Under the pieces are notes generated by a model, which worked only from the letters and a program-made list of their open reading frames with translations, was not told the origin of the DNA and did not search any database. The translations under genes and the position numbers were made by a program. This document shows, piece by piece, positions 1 through 7,014 of a stretch of DNA of 11,125 nucleotides; the first letter of the stretch is position 1, and each line of letters opens with the position of its first letter. This stretch comes from an uncultured Alphaproteobacteria bacterium (GTDB lineage Bacteria > Pseudomonadota > Alphaproteobacteria > Puniceispirillales > Puniceispirillaceae), in contig CAJWDO010000034.1 of assembly GCA_913031555.1 (NCBI GenBank), forward strand, positions 1 through 11,125, given 5' to 3'.

Positions 1-1
1 T

Positions 2-382
2 GCTGCTGCCGACAGCCGCCCGATCGCCAAGCTGTTCAACGACATGACCCGCGAGCGCTATGGCATCCATGCGCCGGACCATGATTTTTCACAGGCATAC
101 GACCTCGTGCGGATCATGGAAATTGCGTTGAACAATTCCGATCTGGACCTGTCCGACAGCTCACTTGCCGCCGACCGCACCGCCATCCGCGATGCGATCG
201 CCAGCGTTGAGGGCTATGAAGGCCTGGCATCGGGTCCGATCAGCTTCTGCGCGGCTCCGACCCCGCAGTGCCGTGACGGCAACCGGACGGCTGTTCTGAT
301 TGGTTACACCAAGGGTGGTGAGGACTTCGAAACCGAGGTGATCGCCCGTGTGACCATGGAGCCCGATTTCGGTCTCGACTAA
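2..382 (+). CDS. ABC transporter periplasmic substrate-binding protein, branched-chain amino acid/HAAT type (C-terminal part)
   Basis: The open frame enters from the left edge, so only the last 126 residues are visible and the start lies outside the window. The segment begins with a stretch ending in LFNDMTRERYG, followed by SQAYDLVRIMEIAL. This resembles the last helical part of lobe II in periplasmic leucine/isoleucine/valine-type binding proteins, where a Y/A-x-D-A-v-x-x-l-a-x-A-l helix precedes a region defining how the ligand cleft closes. Two nearby cysteines (FCAAPTPQC) could form a disulfide in the periplasm. Family members capture amino acids, amides or aromatic acids and hand them to LivH/LivM permeases. 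The neighbouring LivM and LivG genes support the assignment. The gene ends in TAA and is followed at once by a strong terminator hairpin. The ligand cannot be told from this fragment. The assignment rests on context as much as on sequence. Confidence 0.8.
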   Translation, partial: AAADSRPIAKLFNDMTRERYGIHAPDHDFSQAYDLVRIMEIALNNSDLDLSDSSLAADRTAIRDAIASVEGYEGLASGPISFCAAPTPQCRDGNRTAVLIGYTKGGEDFETEVIARVTMEPDFGLD

Positions 383-395
383 GATCTCAAACAGC

Positions 396-442
396 ATGGC
401 CGGGGGGATTCCTTCCCCGGCCATCATTCTGTTTCGGTTTTT
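396..442 (+). terminator. Rho-independent terminator between binding protein and livM
   Basis: A perfect 10-bp inverted repeat, ATGGCCGGGG (396-405) and CCCCGGCCAT (415-424), encloses a 9-base loop. It is followed by a T-rich tract with runs of three and five T (432-434, 438-442). It begins 14 bases after the TAA of the binding-protein gene. The T tract is not immediately adjacent to the stem, so termination may be partial. Partial read-through would give more binding protein than membrane components, which is common in ABC importers. Confidence 0.8.
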
Positions 443-483
443 CAATTTACCGCCTCTAGACGAACCCGGGGGAACAGCTCGAT

Positions 484-1569
484 ATGTTATTTCTATCGCG
501 TATTGCTGACCTGATCGAAGCGCTGGCCCAACGCCACAGGCTGTTGCCTTGGCTGCTTGCCTACGCGCTGCTTCTGACCCTGCCCTTCATCCTGTCGACC
601 CTTTTCAATGACTATCTGATCGACCTTGCGAACAGGGCCTGCCTGTTCATTATGCTGGCCGTCGGGTTGAACATCGTGAAAGGCTTCTGTGGCCAGGTTA
701 CAGTCGGCCATATCGGTCTCTATGCCATCGGGGCGGTGACCTCGGCCGTGCTGTCACTTGAACCTGGTGGCTTTGGCGGCGCGCTTGGATTTGGCCTGTC
801 GGTCTGGGTGTCGATCCCGATTGCGGTGATCGTGACCGCCTTTGCCGGCTTGATTGTCGGCCTGCCTTCGGTACGGCTTGAAGGTGCCTATCTTGCGCTG
901 GCGACGCTTGGGCTCGGGGAGTCGGTCCGAATCTTCATCGCTGTGACACCGGCACTTGGCTCCAGCACGGGCCTGATGATGATCCCGGCGCCAAGCATCG
1001 GCAGCTTCGTCTTCGACAGTTTCACAAGCTACTACTATCTGGTGATGACCGCCGCCGTGGTCGGGATCTATTTTTCCTTTGCGATCCTCCGTTCGGCAAC
1101 CGGCCGCGCCTTCCAGGCAATCCGCGAAGACACCATCGCCGCCTCGGTGAACGGCATCAATGTGATGAAATACAAGCTTCTCGCCTTTGTCCTCAGCGCC
1201 ATCTATGCCGGGCTTGCCGGGGCGCTGTTCGCGCATATGCCACCCGGTTATCTCCACCACAATAATTTCACGGTCATCGAGATGGTAACGTTGCTGCTGA
1301 TGGTGGTTCTTGGCGGAATTGGTAATGTCTGGGGCGGGGTCATCGGTGCCATCGTGGTGACCATTGCCTATGACCAGACAAAGGATCTGGTGGTCTATTT
1401 CATGGACCGGCCAATCGTGATCCAGCCGCTTGTATTCGGACTTTCTATGGTGTTGCTGGTGCTGTTCATGCCGCGCGGTATTGGTGGCTGGTTCGAGGGT
1501 GTCCGGCGGAACCGCAGATTCATTCAGAGAAGCGAGGAGAAGTTGGGTGACGCTGCTAGAAACTCGTAA
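484..1569 (+). CDS. livM: Branched-chain amino acid-type ABC transporter permease, LivM family
   Basis: A 361-residue inner-membrane protein with roughly eight to ten hydrophobic segments, a usual size for LivM. Family hallmarks are the early motif GLNIVKGFCGQVTVGHIGLYAIGA, whose core is GQVTVGH at about residue 70. There is also an EAA-type cytoplasmic loop that contacts the ATPase (GRAFQAIREDTIAASVNGIN, about residues 205-225) and the late motif LGGIGNVWGGVIGA. The ATG at 484 is preceded by GGGGGAA (468-474) at a suitable distance. The 3' end overlaps the livG start by 23 bases, implying translational coupling. LivM normally pairs with LivH, which is not in the window. The substrate is unknown; members of this family import branched-chain amino acids, amides, urea or aromatic acids. 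The symbol denotes the family, not a proven leucine transporter. Confidence 0.9.
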   Translation: MLFLSRIADLIEALAQRHRLLPWLLAYALLLTLPFILSTLFNDYLIDLANRACLFIMLAVGLNIVKGFCGQVTVGHIGLYAIGAVTSAVLSLEPGGFGGALGFGLSVWVSIPIAVIVTAFAGLIVGLPSVRLEGAYLALATLGLGESVRIFIAVTPALGSSTGLMMIPAPSIGSFVFDSFTSYYYLVMTAAVVGIYFSFAILRSATGRAFQAIREDTIAASVNGINVMKYKLLAFVLSAIYAGLAGALFAHMPPGYLHHNNFTVIEMVTLLLMVVLGGIGNVWGGVIGAIVVTIAYDQTKDLVVYFMDRPIVIQPLVFGLSMVLLVLFMPRGIGGWFEGVRRNRRFIQRSEEKLGDAARNS

Positions 1570-2347
1570 CCTGAGCAAGAGCTTTGGTGGCCTGCAGGCT
1601 ATCGACAAGGTCAGCCTTAAGGTTGAGCAAAATACAATCCATGGCCTGATCGGGCCGAATGGATCGGGCAAATCGACCTTCTTCAACCTGCTTACAGGCG
1701 TCTATCAACCTGATGACGGAAGCCATATAAACTTTGACGGTGTCAATATCACCAACAGTCCGGCACATGCAATCGCCGGACTGGGGCTGGCCAGAACCTT
1801 CCAGTTGCTGCGGCTCTATGGCGAGCTGAGTGTTCTTGACAATGTCATGGTCGGTTATCACCCGCACACCAAATACGGGCCACTCGCGCCGCTCTTCAAT
1901 GGCGCCGCGGTGCGACGCCAGGACAAGGCCGTCAAGGAAGAGATGGAAGAACTTCTCGAATTTATCGGTCTTGCCGATCATGCCGAGATTCCGGCTGCCG
2001 AGCTTTCCGGCGGTCAGCGCCGCCTGCTGGCACTTGGCCGGGCTATCGCGATGCGACCGAAAATGCTGCTTCTCGACGAGCCGGGGGCCGGTCTGTCACC
2101 AGTCAATGTCGATAGTCTGATGTCCACCATCATGACGCTGAAGGAACGCTACAATCTGACAATCGTTGTCGTCGAGCATATCCTGAAAGTGGTGATGACG
2201 ACCTGTGATACGATCAGCGTTCTTGATCACGGTCAGAAGATTTCCGAAGGCACACCCGAATTCGTGAAGAATGACCCGGCTGTTGTCGAGGCCTATCTTG
2301 GCCGTGAAATGGCGGATGAGGATATCAGGGCGGCGATGGACGCCTGA
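1547..2347 (+). CDS. livG: Branched-chain amino acid-type ABC transporter ATP-binding protein, LivG family
   Basis: A 266-residue cytoplasmic ATPase that powers the LivM-containing importer. All nucleotide-binding elements are visible: Walker A GPNGSGKST (36-44), Q-loop Gln86 in ARTFQLLRL, ABC signature LSGGQ (153-157), Walker B MLLLDEP with catalytic Glu178, and switch His211 in VVVEHILKVV. The long insert between Walker A and the signature and the ARTFQ motif favour LivG over LivF. I chose the GTG at 1547 because AGGAG sits at 1534-1538 and the family consensus (LLETRNLSKSFGG) starts there. The open frame runs further upstream, but that part lies inside livM. The gene overlaps livM by 23 bases. 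A LivF partner ATPase is absent downstream, where a crotonase gene follows instead. Confidence 0.92.
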   Translation: MTLLETRNLSKSFGGLQAIDKVSLKVEQNTIHGLIGPNGSGKSTFFNLLTGVYQPDDGSHINFDGVNITNSPAHAIAGLGLARTFQLLRLYGELSVLDNVMVGYHPHTKYGPLAPLFNGAAVRRQDKAVKEEMEELLEFIGLADHAEIPAAELSGGQRRLLALGRAIAMRPKMLLLDEPGAGLSPVNVDSLMSTIMTLKERYNLTIVVVEHILKVVMTTCDTISVLDHGQKISEGTPEFVKNDPAVVEAYLGREMADEDIRAAMDA

Positions 2348-2366
2348 CGGGAGGGTGCGTGACCAG

Positions 2367-3158
2367 ATGGAAGGCGCGGCTGCCGGCATCAGGTGGGAGA
2401 CGAAGGACAGGACGCTTGTTCTGACGATTGACCGCCAGGACAGCCGCAACGCACTGGACCCGGACGCGCATCACCAACTCGCCAGTCTGTTTGACAGTTT
2501 TGCCGACAGTGACGCGCATCTTGTGGCGATTATCACCGGTGCTGGCGACAGGGCGTTCTGTGCGGGTTCCGATCTGAAGGTGCAGGCCGGGCTGGACAGG
2601 GCAAATCTGCCGTCCACCGGATTTGCCGGGCTGGCGGAGCGTTTTGATCTGACCAAGCCGGTGATCGCCGCGGTGAATGGCGATGCCATCGGTGGCGGGA
2701 TGGAGATCGTGCTTGCCTGCGATCTGTGCGTCGCCGTACCGTCCGCGAGATTTGCCCTGCCGGAGCCACGCGTCGGACTGGCGGCAAGCGGTGGATTGCA
2801 TCGTTTGGCGCGGCAATTACCGCTGAAACAGGCGATGGAGGTCGCGCTGACAGGCCGCATGTTCAGTGCCGCAGAGGCAGCCAAGACAGGCGTCGTCAAC
2901 CAGATTGCGGCACCGGCAGATGGGCCTTGTGCAGCGCTTTCCAAAGCTTTGGAGATGGCCGAGATGATTTGCCAGGGCGCGCCACTGGCGGTGCAGGCGA
3001 CCAAGGAGATGATGATGGGTGGCCTCGACCTTCCCGATCTCGCGGCCGCCTATTCGGCAAGCTATCCAACATTTGAAGCGATGTTGAAAAGTGATGATGC
3101 TGCCGAGGGACGCGCTGCATTTTTGCAGAAACGAAAGCCCCGCTGGCAAGGCAGATAA
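2367..3158 (+). CDS. Enoyl-CoA hydratase/isomerase family protein (crotonase fold)
   Basis: A 263-residue protein of normal crotonase size, expected in the cytoplasm as a trimer or hexamer acting on an acyl-CoA thioester. The oxyanion-hole segments FCAGSDLK (about 64-71) and NGDAIGGG (94-101) are present. So are both catalytic glutamates of true hydratases, Glu103 in GGGMEIVLACDL and Glu123 in ALPEPRVGL, spaced 20 residues apart as in rat mitochondrial hydratase. Hydratase activity is therefore plausible. The closest flavour may be the CaiD-like/aliphatic group, but I cannot fix the substrate. The start is ambiguous. GGGAGG (2349-2354) abuts an in-frame GTG at 2355 and lies 12 bases before the ATG at 2367; the ATG spacing is more workable. 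The gene follows livG by 19 bases and precedes quiC by 40, so it belongs to the same operon. Confidence 0.88.
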   Translation: MEGAAAGIRWETKDRTLVLTIDRQDSRNALDPDAHHQLASLFDSFADSDAHLVAIITGAGDRAFCAGSDLKVQAGLDRANLPSTGFAGLAERFDLTKPVIAAVNGDAIGGGMEIVLACDLCVAVPSARFALPEPRVGLAASGGLHRLARQLPLKQAMEVALTGRMFSAAEAAKTGVVNQIAAPADGPCAALSKALEMAEMICQGAPLAVQATKEMMMGGLDLPDLAAAYSASYPTFEAMLKSDDAAEGRAAFLQKRKPRWQGR

Positions 3159-3198
3159 CCCCAATCAGCACAGAGGGCCGGGAGAGGACACCGAAGCG

Positions 3199-5133
3199 AT
3201 GGCAGACCGGGTGGAAACGCTGAAAACAAGTATTGCGACCGTGTCGATAGCTGGTGACTTCCGCGAGAAACTGGCGGCAATCGCGCGCGCTGGCTATACC
3301 GGCATCGAGATTTTCGAGCAGGATTTTATCGCCTTTGACGGCACGCCGGTCGATGTCGGCTGGCTGGTTGGTGACTATGGTCTGGAGATCATGCTGTTCC
3401 AGCCATTCCGTGATTTCGAGGGACTGCCCGAGCCTTATCGGAGCCGCGCCTTTGACCGGGCCGAGCGTAAGTTCGACCTGATGAACAGCATGGGTTGTGA
3501 CCTTGTTCTTGTATGTTCCAATATCGCGGCGGCGGCGCTTGGCGGCATTGACCGGGCGGCGGATGATTTTGCCGAGCTTGGTGAGCGGGCGAAAAAGCGC
3601 GGCATCAGGATCGGTTTCGAGGCGCTTGCCTGGGGTCGCCACATCAATGACCATCGTGATGCCTGGGAGGTTGTGCGACGCGCCGATCACAGCCATGTCG
3701 GGTTGATCCTCGACAGTTTTCATACGCTGAGCCGTAGCATCGACCCGCAAACCATCCGCGCCATCCCGGGCGACAAGATTTTCTTCGTGCAGCTTGCCGA
3801 CGCTCCGAAGATCGATATGGATTTGTTCTACTGGTCGCGGCATTTCCGCAACATGCCCGGCGAGGGCGACCTTCCGGTTGTGGAGTTCATGCGTGCCGTT
3901 GCCGCCACCGGCTATGATGGGCCGCTCTCGCTGGAGATATTCAATGACCAGTTCCGTGGCGGCAGCCCGGTGGAGATTGCGCGGGATGGCCATCGCTCGC
4001 TGATCGGGTTGATGGATGATGTGCGGCGGAGCGAGCCCGACATTCGCCTGCCGGTTCCGGACATCCCGCCGCGTGCGCACTGTCATGGTGTCGAGTTCAT
4101 CGAGTTCACGACAAGCGAGGAAGAGGCCGCCGATCTTGCTGCCTTCCTGGCGGTTATGGGCTTCACCCATGCTGGCAACCATGTGTCAAAGCAGGTGGCG
4201 CATTGGCGGCAGAATGACATCAATATTCTGATCAACACTGAGGAATCTGGATTCGCCCATTCCGCCTATCAGGCGCACGGTACTTCGGTCTGCGATATAG
4301 CGCTTCGCGTTGATGACGCGTCACGAACGGTCGAGCGGGCGCGGATGCTTGGCGCTGAGACGGTAACGACGCCGGCTGGCGAGGGGGAGCTGTCGATCCC
4401 TGCGATTCGGGGGGTTGGCGACGGCATGATGAGGTTCATCGGCATCAGGAGCGACCTTGCCGCATTGTGGGAGATTGACTTCGTGCTGGTCGAGGAGGCG
4501 GGCGATTGCACCGGCGTTGGACTGCGGCGGGTGGACCATCTCGCGCAGACGATGAAATATGAGGAAATGTTGACCTGGACGCTGTTCTACACCTCCATCC
4601 TGGAGGCTGCGAAGGTGCCGATGGTTGATGTTGTCGACCCTGGCGGGCTGGTGCGAAGCCGGGCCATCCAGAATGACAATGGCGATTTGCGCGTCACACT
4701 GAACGGCGCCGAGAACCAGAATACACTTGCCGGCCATTTCATCGACCGGACATATGGCGCCTCTGTGCAGCATATAGCCTTTGCCTGCGATGATATTTTC
4801 ACCACCGCGGAGGCGCTTGCCGCGCGCGGGTTCCAGGTGCTGGCCATGTCGGCGAACTATTATGACGATCTTGGTGCGCGCTTCGGGCTTGAGGAGGCGT
4901 TCCTTGCCCGCATGCAGGCGTTGAATATCCTCTATGACGAGGATGAAAGGGGGCGTTATTTCCAGTTTTACAGCCGCCGGCGCAGCGGCGAGGTTTTCTT
5001 CGAATTTGTCCAGCGGCTGGATGGCTATGATGGCTATGGCGCCGCCAATGCCCCGTTCCGGATCAGCGCCCAGAAACGGGATTTGACCAGCTCGCCTTTT
5101 GCCGGCGTGGATGGTGGCGTGGATGCTGGCTGA
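3199..5133 (+). CDS. quiC: 3-dehydroshikimate dehydratase QuiC, fused TIM-barrel and HPPD-like (VOC) domains
   Basis: A 644-residue two-domain protein. Residues 1 to about 275 form a xylose-isomerase-like TIM barrel with metal-site motifs matching QuiC1-type dehydratases: Glu141 (IGFEALAWGRH), Asp172 and His175 (LILDSFH), Gln198 (FFVQLAD) and Glu246 (LSLEIFND). This domain is expected to dehydrate 3-dehydroshikimate to protocatechuate, linking quinate/shikimate breakdown to the beta-ketoadipate pathway. Residues of about 295-625 form a vicinal-oxygen-chelate region like 4-hydroxyphenylpyruvate dioxygenase, keeping an iron-type His447 (RRVDHL), His525 (ASVQHIAF) and Glu602 (VFFEFVQR) triad. 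The role of that second domain is not settled in the family. I chose the ATG at 3199, with GGAGAGGA at 3181-3188 upstream, over earlier in-frame starts inside the crotonase gene. The length fits known fusions. A shared ancestry with other sugar-phosphate isomerase/dioxygenase fusions leaves some doubt about the exact substrate. Confidence 0.9.
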   Translation: MADRVETLKTSIATVSIAGDFREKLAAIARAGYTGIEIFEQDFIAFDGTPVDVGWLVGDYGLEIMLFQPFRDFEGLPEPYRSRAFDRAERKFDLMNSMGCDLVLVCSNIAAAALGGIDRAADDFAELGERAKKRGIRIGFEALAWGRHINDHRDAWEVVRRADHSHVGLILDSFHTLSRSIDPQTIRAIPGDKIFFVQLADAPKIDMDLFYWSRHFRNMPGEGDLPVVEFMRAVAATGYDGPLSLEIFNDQFRGGSPVEIARDGHRSLIGLMDDVRRSEPDIRLPVPDIPPRAHCHGVEFIEFTTSEEEAADLAAFLAVMGFTHAGNHVSKQVAHWRQNDINILINTEESGFAHSAYQAHGTSVCDIALRVDDASRTVERARMLGAETVTTPAGEGELSIPAIRGVGDGMMRFIGIRSDLAALWEIDFVLVEEAGDCTGVGLRRVDHLAQTMKYEEMLTWTLFYTSILEAAKVPMVDVVDPGGLVRSRAIQNDNGDLRVTLNGAENQNTLAGHFIDRTYGASVQHIAFACDDIFTTAEALAARGFQVLAMSANYYDDLGARFGLEEAFLARMQALNILYDEDERGRYFQFYSRRRSGEVFFEFVQRLDGYDGYGAANAPFRISAQKRDLTSSPFAGVDGGVDAG

Positions 5134-5135
5134 CA

Positions 5136-5154
5136 CGCGCAGAGGGTCTGCGTG
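5136..5154. terminator. Possible bidirectional terminator between convergent genes
   Basis: CGCAGA (5138-5143) and TCTGCG (5147-5152) form a 6-bp stem around a GGG loop, extended by one G-T and one C-G pair at 5136-5137/5153-5154. It fills the 26-base gap between the ends of quiC and the oppositely oriented desaturase gene. There is no clear T-run on either side, so this is a weak call based on position and symmetry. Confidence 0.4.
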
Positions 5155-5159
5155 CGGCC

Positions 5160-6221
5160 TTATTTCGCGGTGAATTCCCGATAGGGCCGGGCCGTGTCGG
5201 GAAGATCACGCCGGATGAAATAATTCTCGTTCCGGAGCTGGCGCACCAATGCCGGCCACATCTCGACAAAGCCGGCAGCGATTGATGGCGAGGGCGTCGG
5301 CAGATCATGTTTGATCAACCTGTGAAGCGCTGGCAACGCATGGAACGGCACCTTCGGGAACATGTGATGTTCGACATGGTAGTTCATGTTCCAGTAGATG
5401 AATCGCGAGATCGGATTCATGTAGACAGTGCGCGAATTCAGCCGGTGATCGACGACATTGTCGGCAAGTCCGCCATGCTGCAGCATGCCGGTCATGACAT
5501 GGTGCCAGGCGCCATAGAGGCGCGGCGTGCCGACAAGCAGGATCGGCACCCAGCTGCCAAGCGTGATAGCGGCGGCGATGGTTACGGCATAGATCAGCAC
5601 CCAGATTCGCGCCACGCGAACAACCTTGGCATGGTCGATTTCAGGGATGAAACTGGCTTCCTGCGGGTCCAGCCTGCCGCTGGCGTTGAGGCACATCCGG
5701 CTGATTCCTGCCGGGACGTCGAGCAATCCCAGAAAATTGGCCATCCATTTCAGGAAAGTCGGTGGGCGCATCAGCTGAATTTCAGGATCACGGCCGACGA
5801 TGATCGTGTCGGTATGGTGGCGCGCATGGCTCCACCGCCAGCTATAGGGATTTCTGATCATGCAGAAACAGGCAATCTGATAGATGACATCGTTCAGTCG
5901 CCGTGAATTGAAGGCGGTCTTGTGGCCGCACTCATGCCAGCGTGAGTCCATCGCCGAGCCATAGAGAACGCCATAGGCAAGAAAGGCCGGCACCGCCAGC
6001 CAGGATGGAAACAGCAACGCGCCGGCCGTCCCAAGCGCCACCATGGCTGCGAACAGGATGATGGTATCGCGAATGGCCGGGCCGTCGCGCCGTTGCATAA
6101 GCTGGGTCAGTTGCTTGCGCGGAATGTCGGTCTGGTACCATTTCGCACCGGCAAGGCCTGTGACCATGGCCTGTTCGCCGTCACGCCCCAAGAGCGAATA
6201 TTCGCGTGTTCCGTCGGCCAT
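5160..6221 (-). CDS. Membrane fatty acid desaturase family protein
   Basis: A 353-residue integral membrane di-iron enzyme of the fatty acid desaturase/hydroxylase superfamily. The three histidine clusters are complete: HECGH (96-100), HARHH (132-136) and HVEHH (282-286). An additional family segment, LQHGGLADNVVDHR, lies around 247-260. Hydrophobic stretches at about 53-90 and 207-232 separate them. Such proteins insert double bonds or hydroxyl groups into acyl chains or related lipids using oxygen and an electron donor; the substrate here is unknown. The start is uncertain. A GTG at 6254 would add 11 residues (FRIKKWNVTA region), while the ATG at 6221 begins just before the conserved REYSLLG. 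Neither has a convincing ribosome binding site. It converges with quiC and is probably unrelated to that operon. It may be transcribed with the 6344-6676 gene upstream of it. Confidence 0.88.
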   Translation of the reverse strand: MADGTREYSLLGRDGEQAMVTGLAGAKWYQTDIPRKQLTQLMQRRDGPAIRDTIILFAAMVALGTAGALLFPSWLAVPAFLAYGVLYGSAMDSRWHECGHKTAFNSRRLNDVIYQIACFCMIRNPYSWRWSHARHHTDTIIVGRDPEIQLMRPPTFLKWMANFLGLLDVPAGISRMCLNASGRLDPQEASFIPEIDHAKVVRVARIWVLIYAVTIAAAITLGSWVPILLVGTPRLYGAWHHVMTGMLQHGGLADNVVDHRLNSRTVYMNPISRFIYWNMNYHVEHHMFPKVPFHALPALHRLIKHDLPTPSPSIAAGFVEMWPALVRQLRNENYFIRRDLPDTARPYREFTAK

Positions 6222-6266
6222 GGCTGTCACATTCCACTTTTTGATCCTGAACACCGAAAGTCTAAT

Positions 6267-6318
6267 GCTGACCTGCCGGGAAATTCAAGCGACGCCTTGG
6301 TCGCACCCGGCAGTCAGC
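6267..6318. other. Long imperfect hairpin in intergenic region
   Basis: GCTGACCTGCCGGG (6267-6280) pairs with CCCGGCAGTCAGC (6306-6318), 13 base pairs with a single bulged C. Inside the 25-base loop a second stem forms from GCGAC (6289-6293) and GTCGC (6300-6304). On the + strand it is followed by a T-rich stretch, but no + strand gene precedes it. On the - strand it lies between the 110-residue gene and the desaturase gene, so it would be in the desaturase leader or act as an intercistronic terminator or processing site. Confidence 0.6.
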
Positions 6319-6343
6319 GTTTTATTTGGTTTGAAGCCGCGTC

Positions 6344-6676
6344 TCAGGCCTTGCTGTCATAGACCAGCTTTGGCAGTGGCGGCGGTGGGGCATCCATATC
6401 GAAGCCGTGGATGTCGGCGACAATCTCCGACATTTCGGGCGGCATGTTCTGCATGATATGCGCCCACGCGGCGGCCGGGTCGTCACCCTCGAAGGTCAGG
6501 ATGACAAAATCGCCATTCGGTGTTTCCTGAAGGAAGGTACGCTCATGGACACCGGCCTCTTCACGAAGCGCGTTGGTCTCGGCCTTGTTGGTGACGGTGA
6601 AATTCTCGATGACTTCTTTCCACCACTTTTCCTTCTTGCCCGGAAGGATAGGAACGGCCATTGCCAGCATTGCCAT
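6344..6676 (-). CDS. Small conserved-looking protein, possibly a dimeric alpha/beta-barrel (ABM-like) fold
   Basis: A 110-residue soluble protein, function unknown. The start MAMLAMAVPILPGKKEKWWKEV suggests a first beta strand followed by a P-G-K turn and a helix. The middle part, HERTFLQETPNGDFVILTFEGDDP, reads as two beta strands, followed by a helix (AAAWAHIMQ). This strand-helix-strand-strand-helix pattern resembles antibiotic-biosynthesis-monooxygenase-like and DUF6176-type ferredoxin-like barrels, but the family link is my inference from pattern only. The tail is proline-rich (APPPPLPK). The ATG at 6676 has an excellent AGGAG 8-9 bases upstream on the - strand. A TACAAT-like -10 element lies further upstream (6708-6713 on the + strand, read in reverse), though I see no good -35. 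It is followed by a hairpin and the desaturase gene. Confidence 0.75.
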   Translation of the reverse strand: MAMLAMAVPILPGKKEKWWKEVIENFTVTNKAETNALREEAGVHERTFLQETPNGDFVILTFEGDDPAAAWAHIMQNMPPEMSEIVADIHGFDMDAPPPPLPKLVYDSKA

Positions 6677-6780
6677 GTTGTGTCTCCTCTGAAAACGATC
6701 TTTGAAAATTGTAACATCAGATTAACACAGATCGATGGCAGTCCTTTGACAATTTGGTCGCACAGGCGTCCCAAACCGGG

Positions 6781-7014
6781 TCACTTGGCCCCGTCATCAT
6801 CAAGCAGATTCCTGAAAGCCGAGAGGACCCGCCTTTGATCGACCTTCTGCACGGCCTTGACCGTGGCAATTTTGTCATTCGCAGTCCGGTCACTGCCCCC
6901 AAGAAGCTGTTTGAGAGCGCTTTCAGTGCCTGAACGGGCGCGTTGATCACGCTTCAGCCTCGCCAGCCGCCGCGGCGCTTCATCATTCTGATCGTCATTC
7001 TTGTCATCGGGCAT
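6781..7014 (-). CDS. Small highly charged hypothetical protein
   Basis: A 77-residue hydrophilic protein with no recognised domain. It opens with an acidic, asparagine-containing stretch (MPDDKNDDQNDE), followed by a strongly basic segment (RRLARLKRDQRARSG). A more mixed C-terminal half could form helices (ATVKAVQKVDQRRVLSAFRNLL). No signal peptide or membrane segment is seen. GGGGAG lies about 7 bases before the ATG at 7014, a good ribosome binding site that supports real translation. The charge pattern would suit a nucleic-acid- or protein-binding regulator, but this is only an inference. It is followed 104 bases later by the 110-residue gene in the same direction. Confidence 0.6.
   Translation of the reverse strand: MPDDKNDDQNDEAPRRLARLKRDQRARSGTESALKQLLGGSDRTANDKIATVKAVQKVDQRRVLSAFRNLLDDDGAK

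Noticed and set aside
754..1686. - strand open frame opposite livM
   Set aside because: It is a shadow of the permease gene, hydrophilic and histidine/aspartate-rich with no family signature.
3091..3198. Earlier in-frame start for quiC
   Set aside because: It would overlap the crotonase coding region by 68 bases. The ATG at 3199 has a purine-rich ribosome binding site and begins at the expected family N-terminus.
2896..4182. Long - strand open frame (428 codons) opposite the crotonase and quiC
   Set aside because: It lies antisense to two well-supported enzymes with catalytic motifs. Its translation shows no recognisable domain, as expected for a shadow frame in GC-rich DNA.
5307..5906. + strand open frame of 199 codons inside the desaturase gene
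   Set aside because: It is antisense to the conserved histidine-box region of the desaturase, with no domain of its own.
6306..6340. Rho-independent terminator on the + strand at the long hairpin followed by a T-rich stretch
   Set aside because: No + strand gene ends nearby; the surrounding genes are all on the - strand. It is described as a hairpin rather than a + strand terminator.
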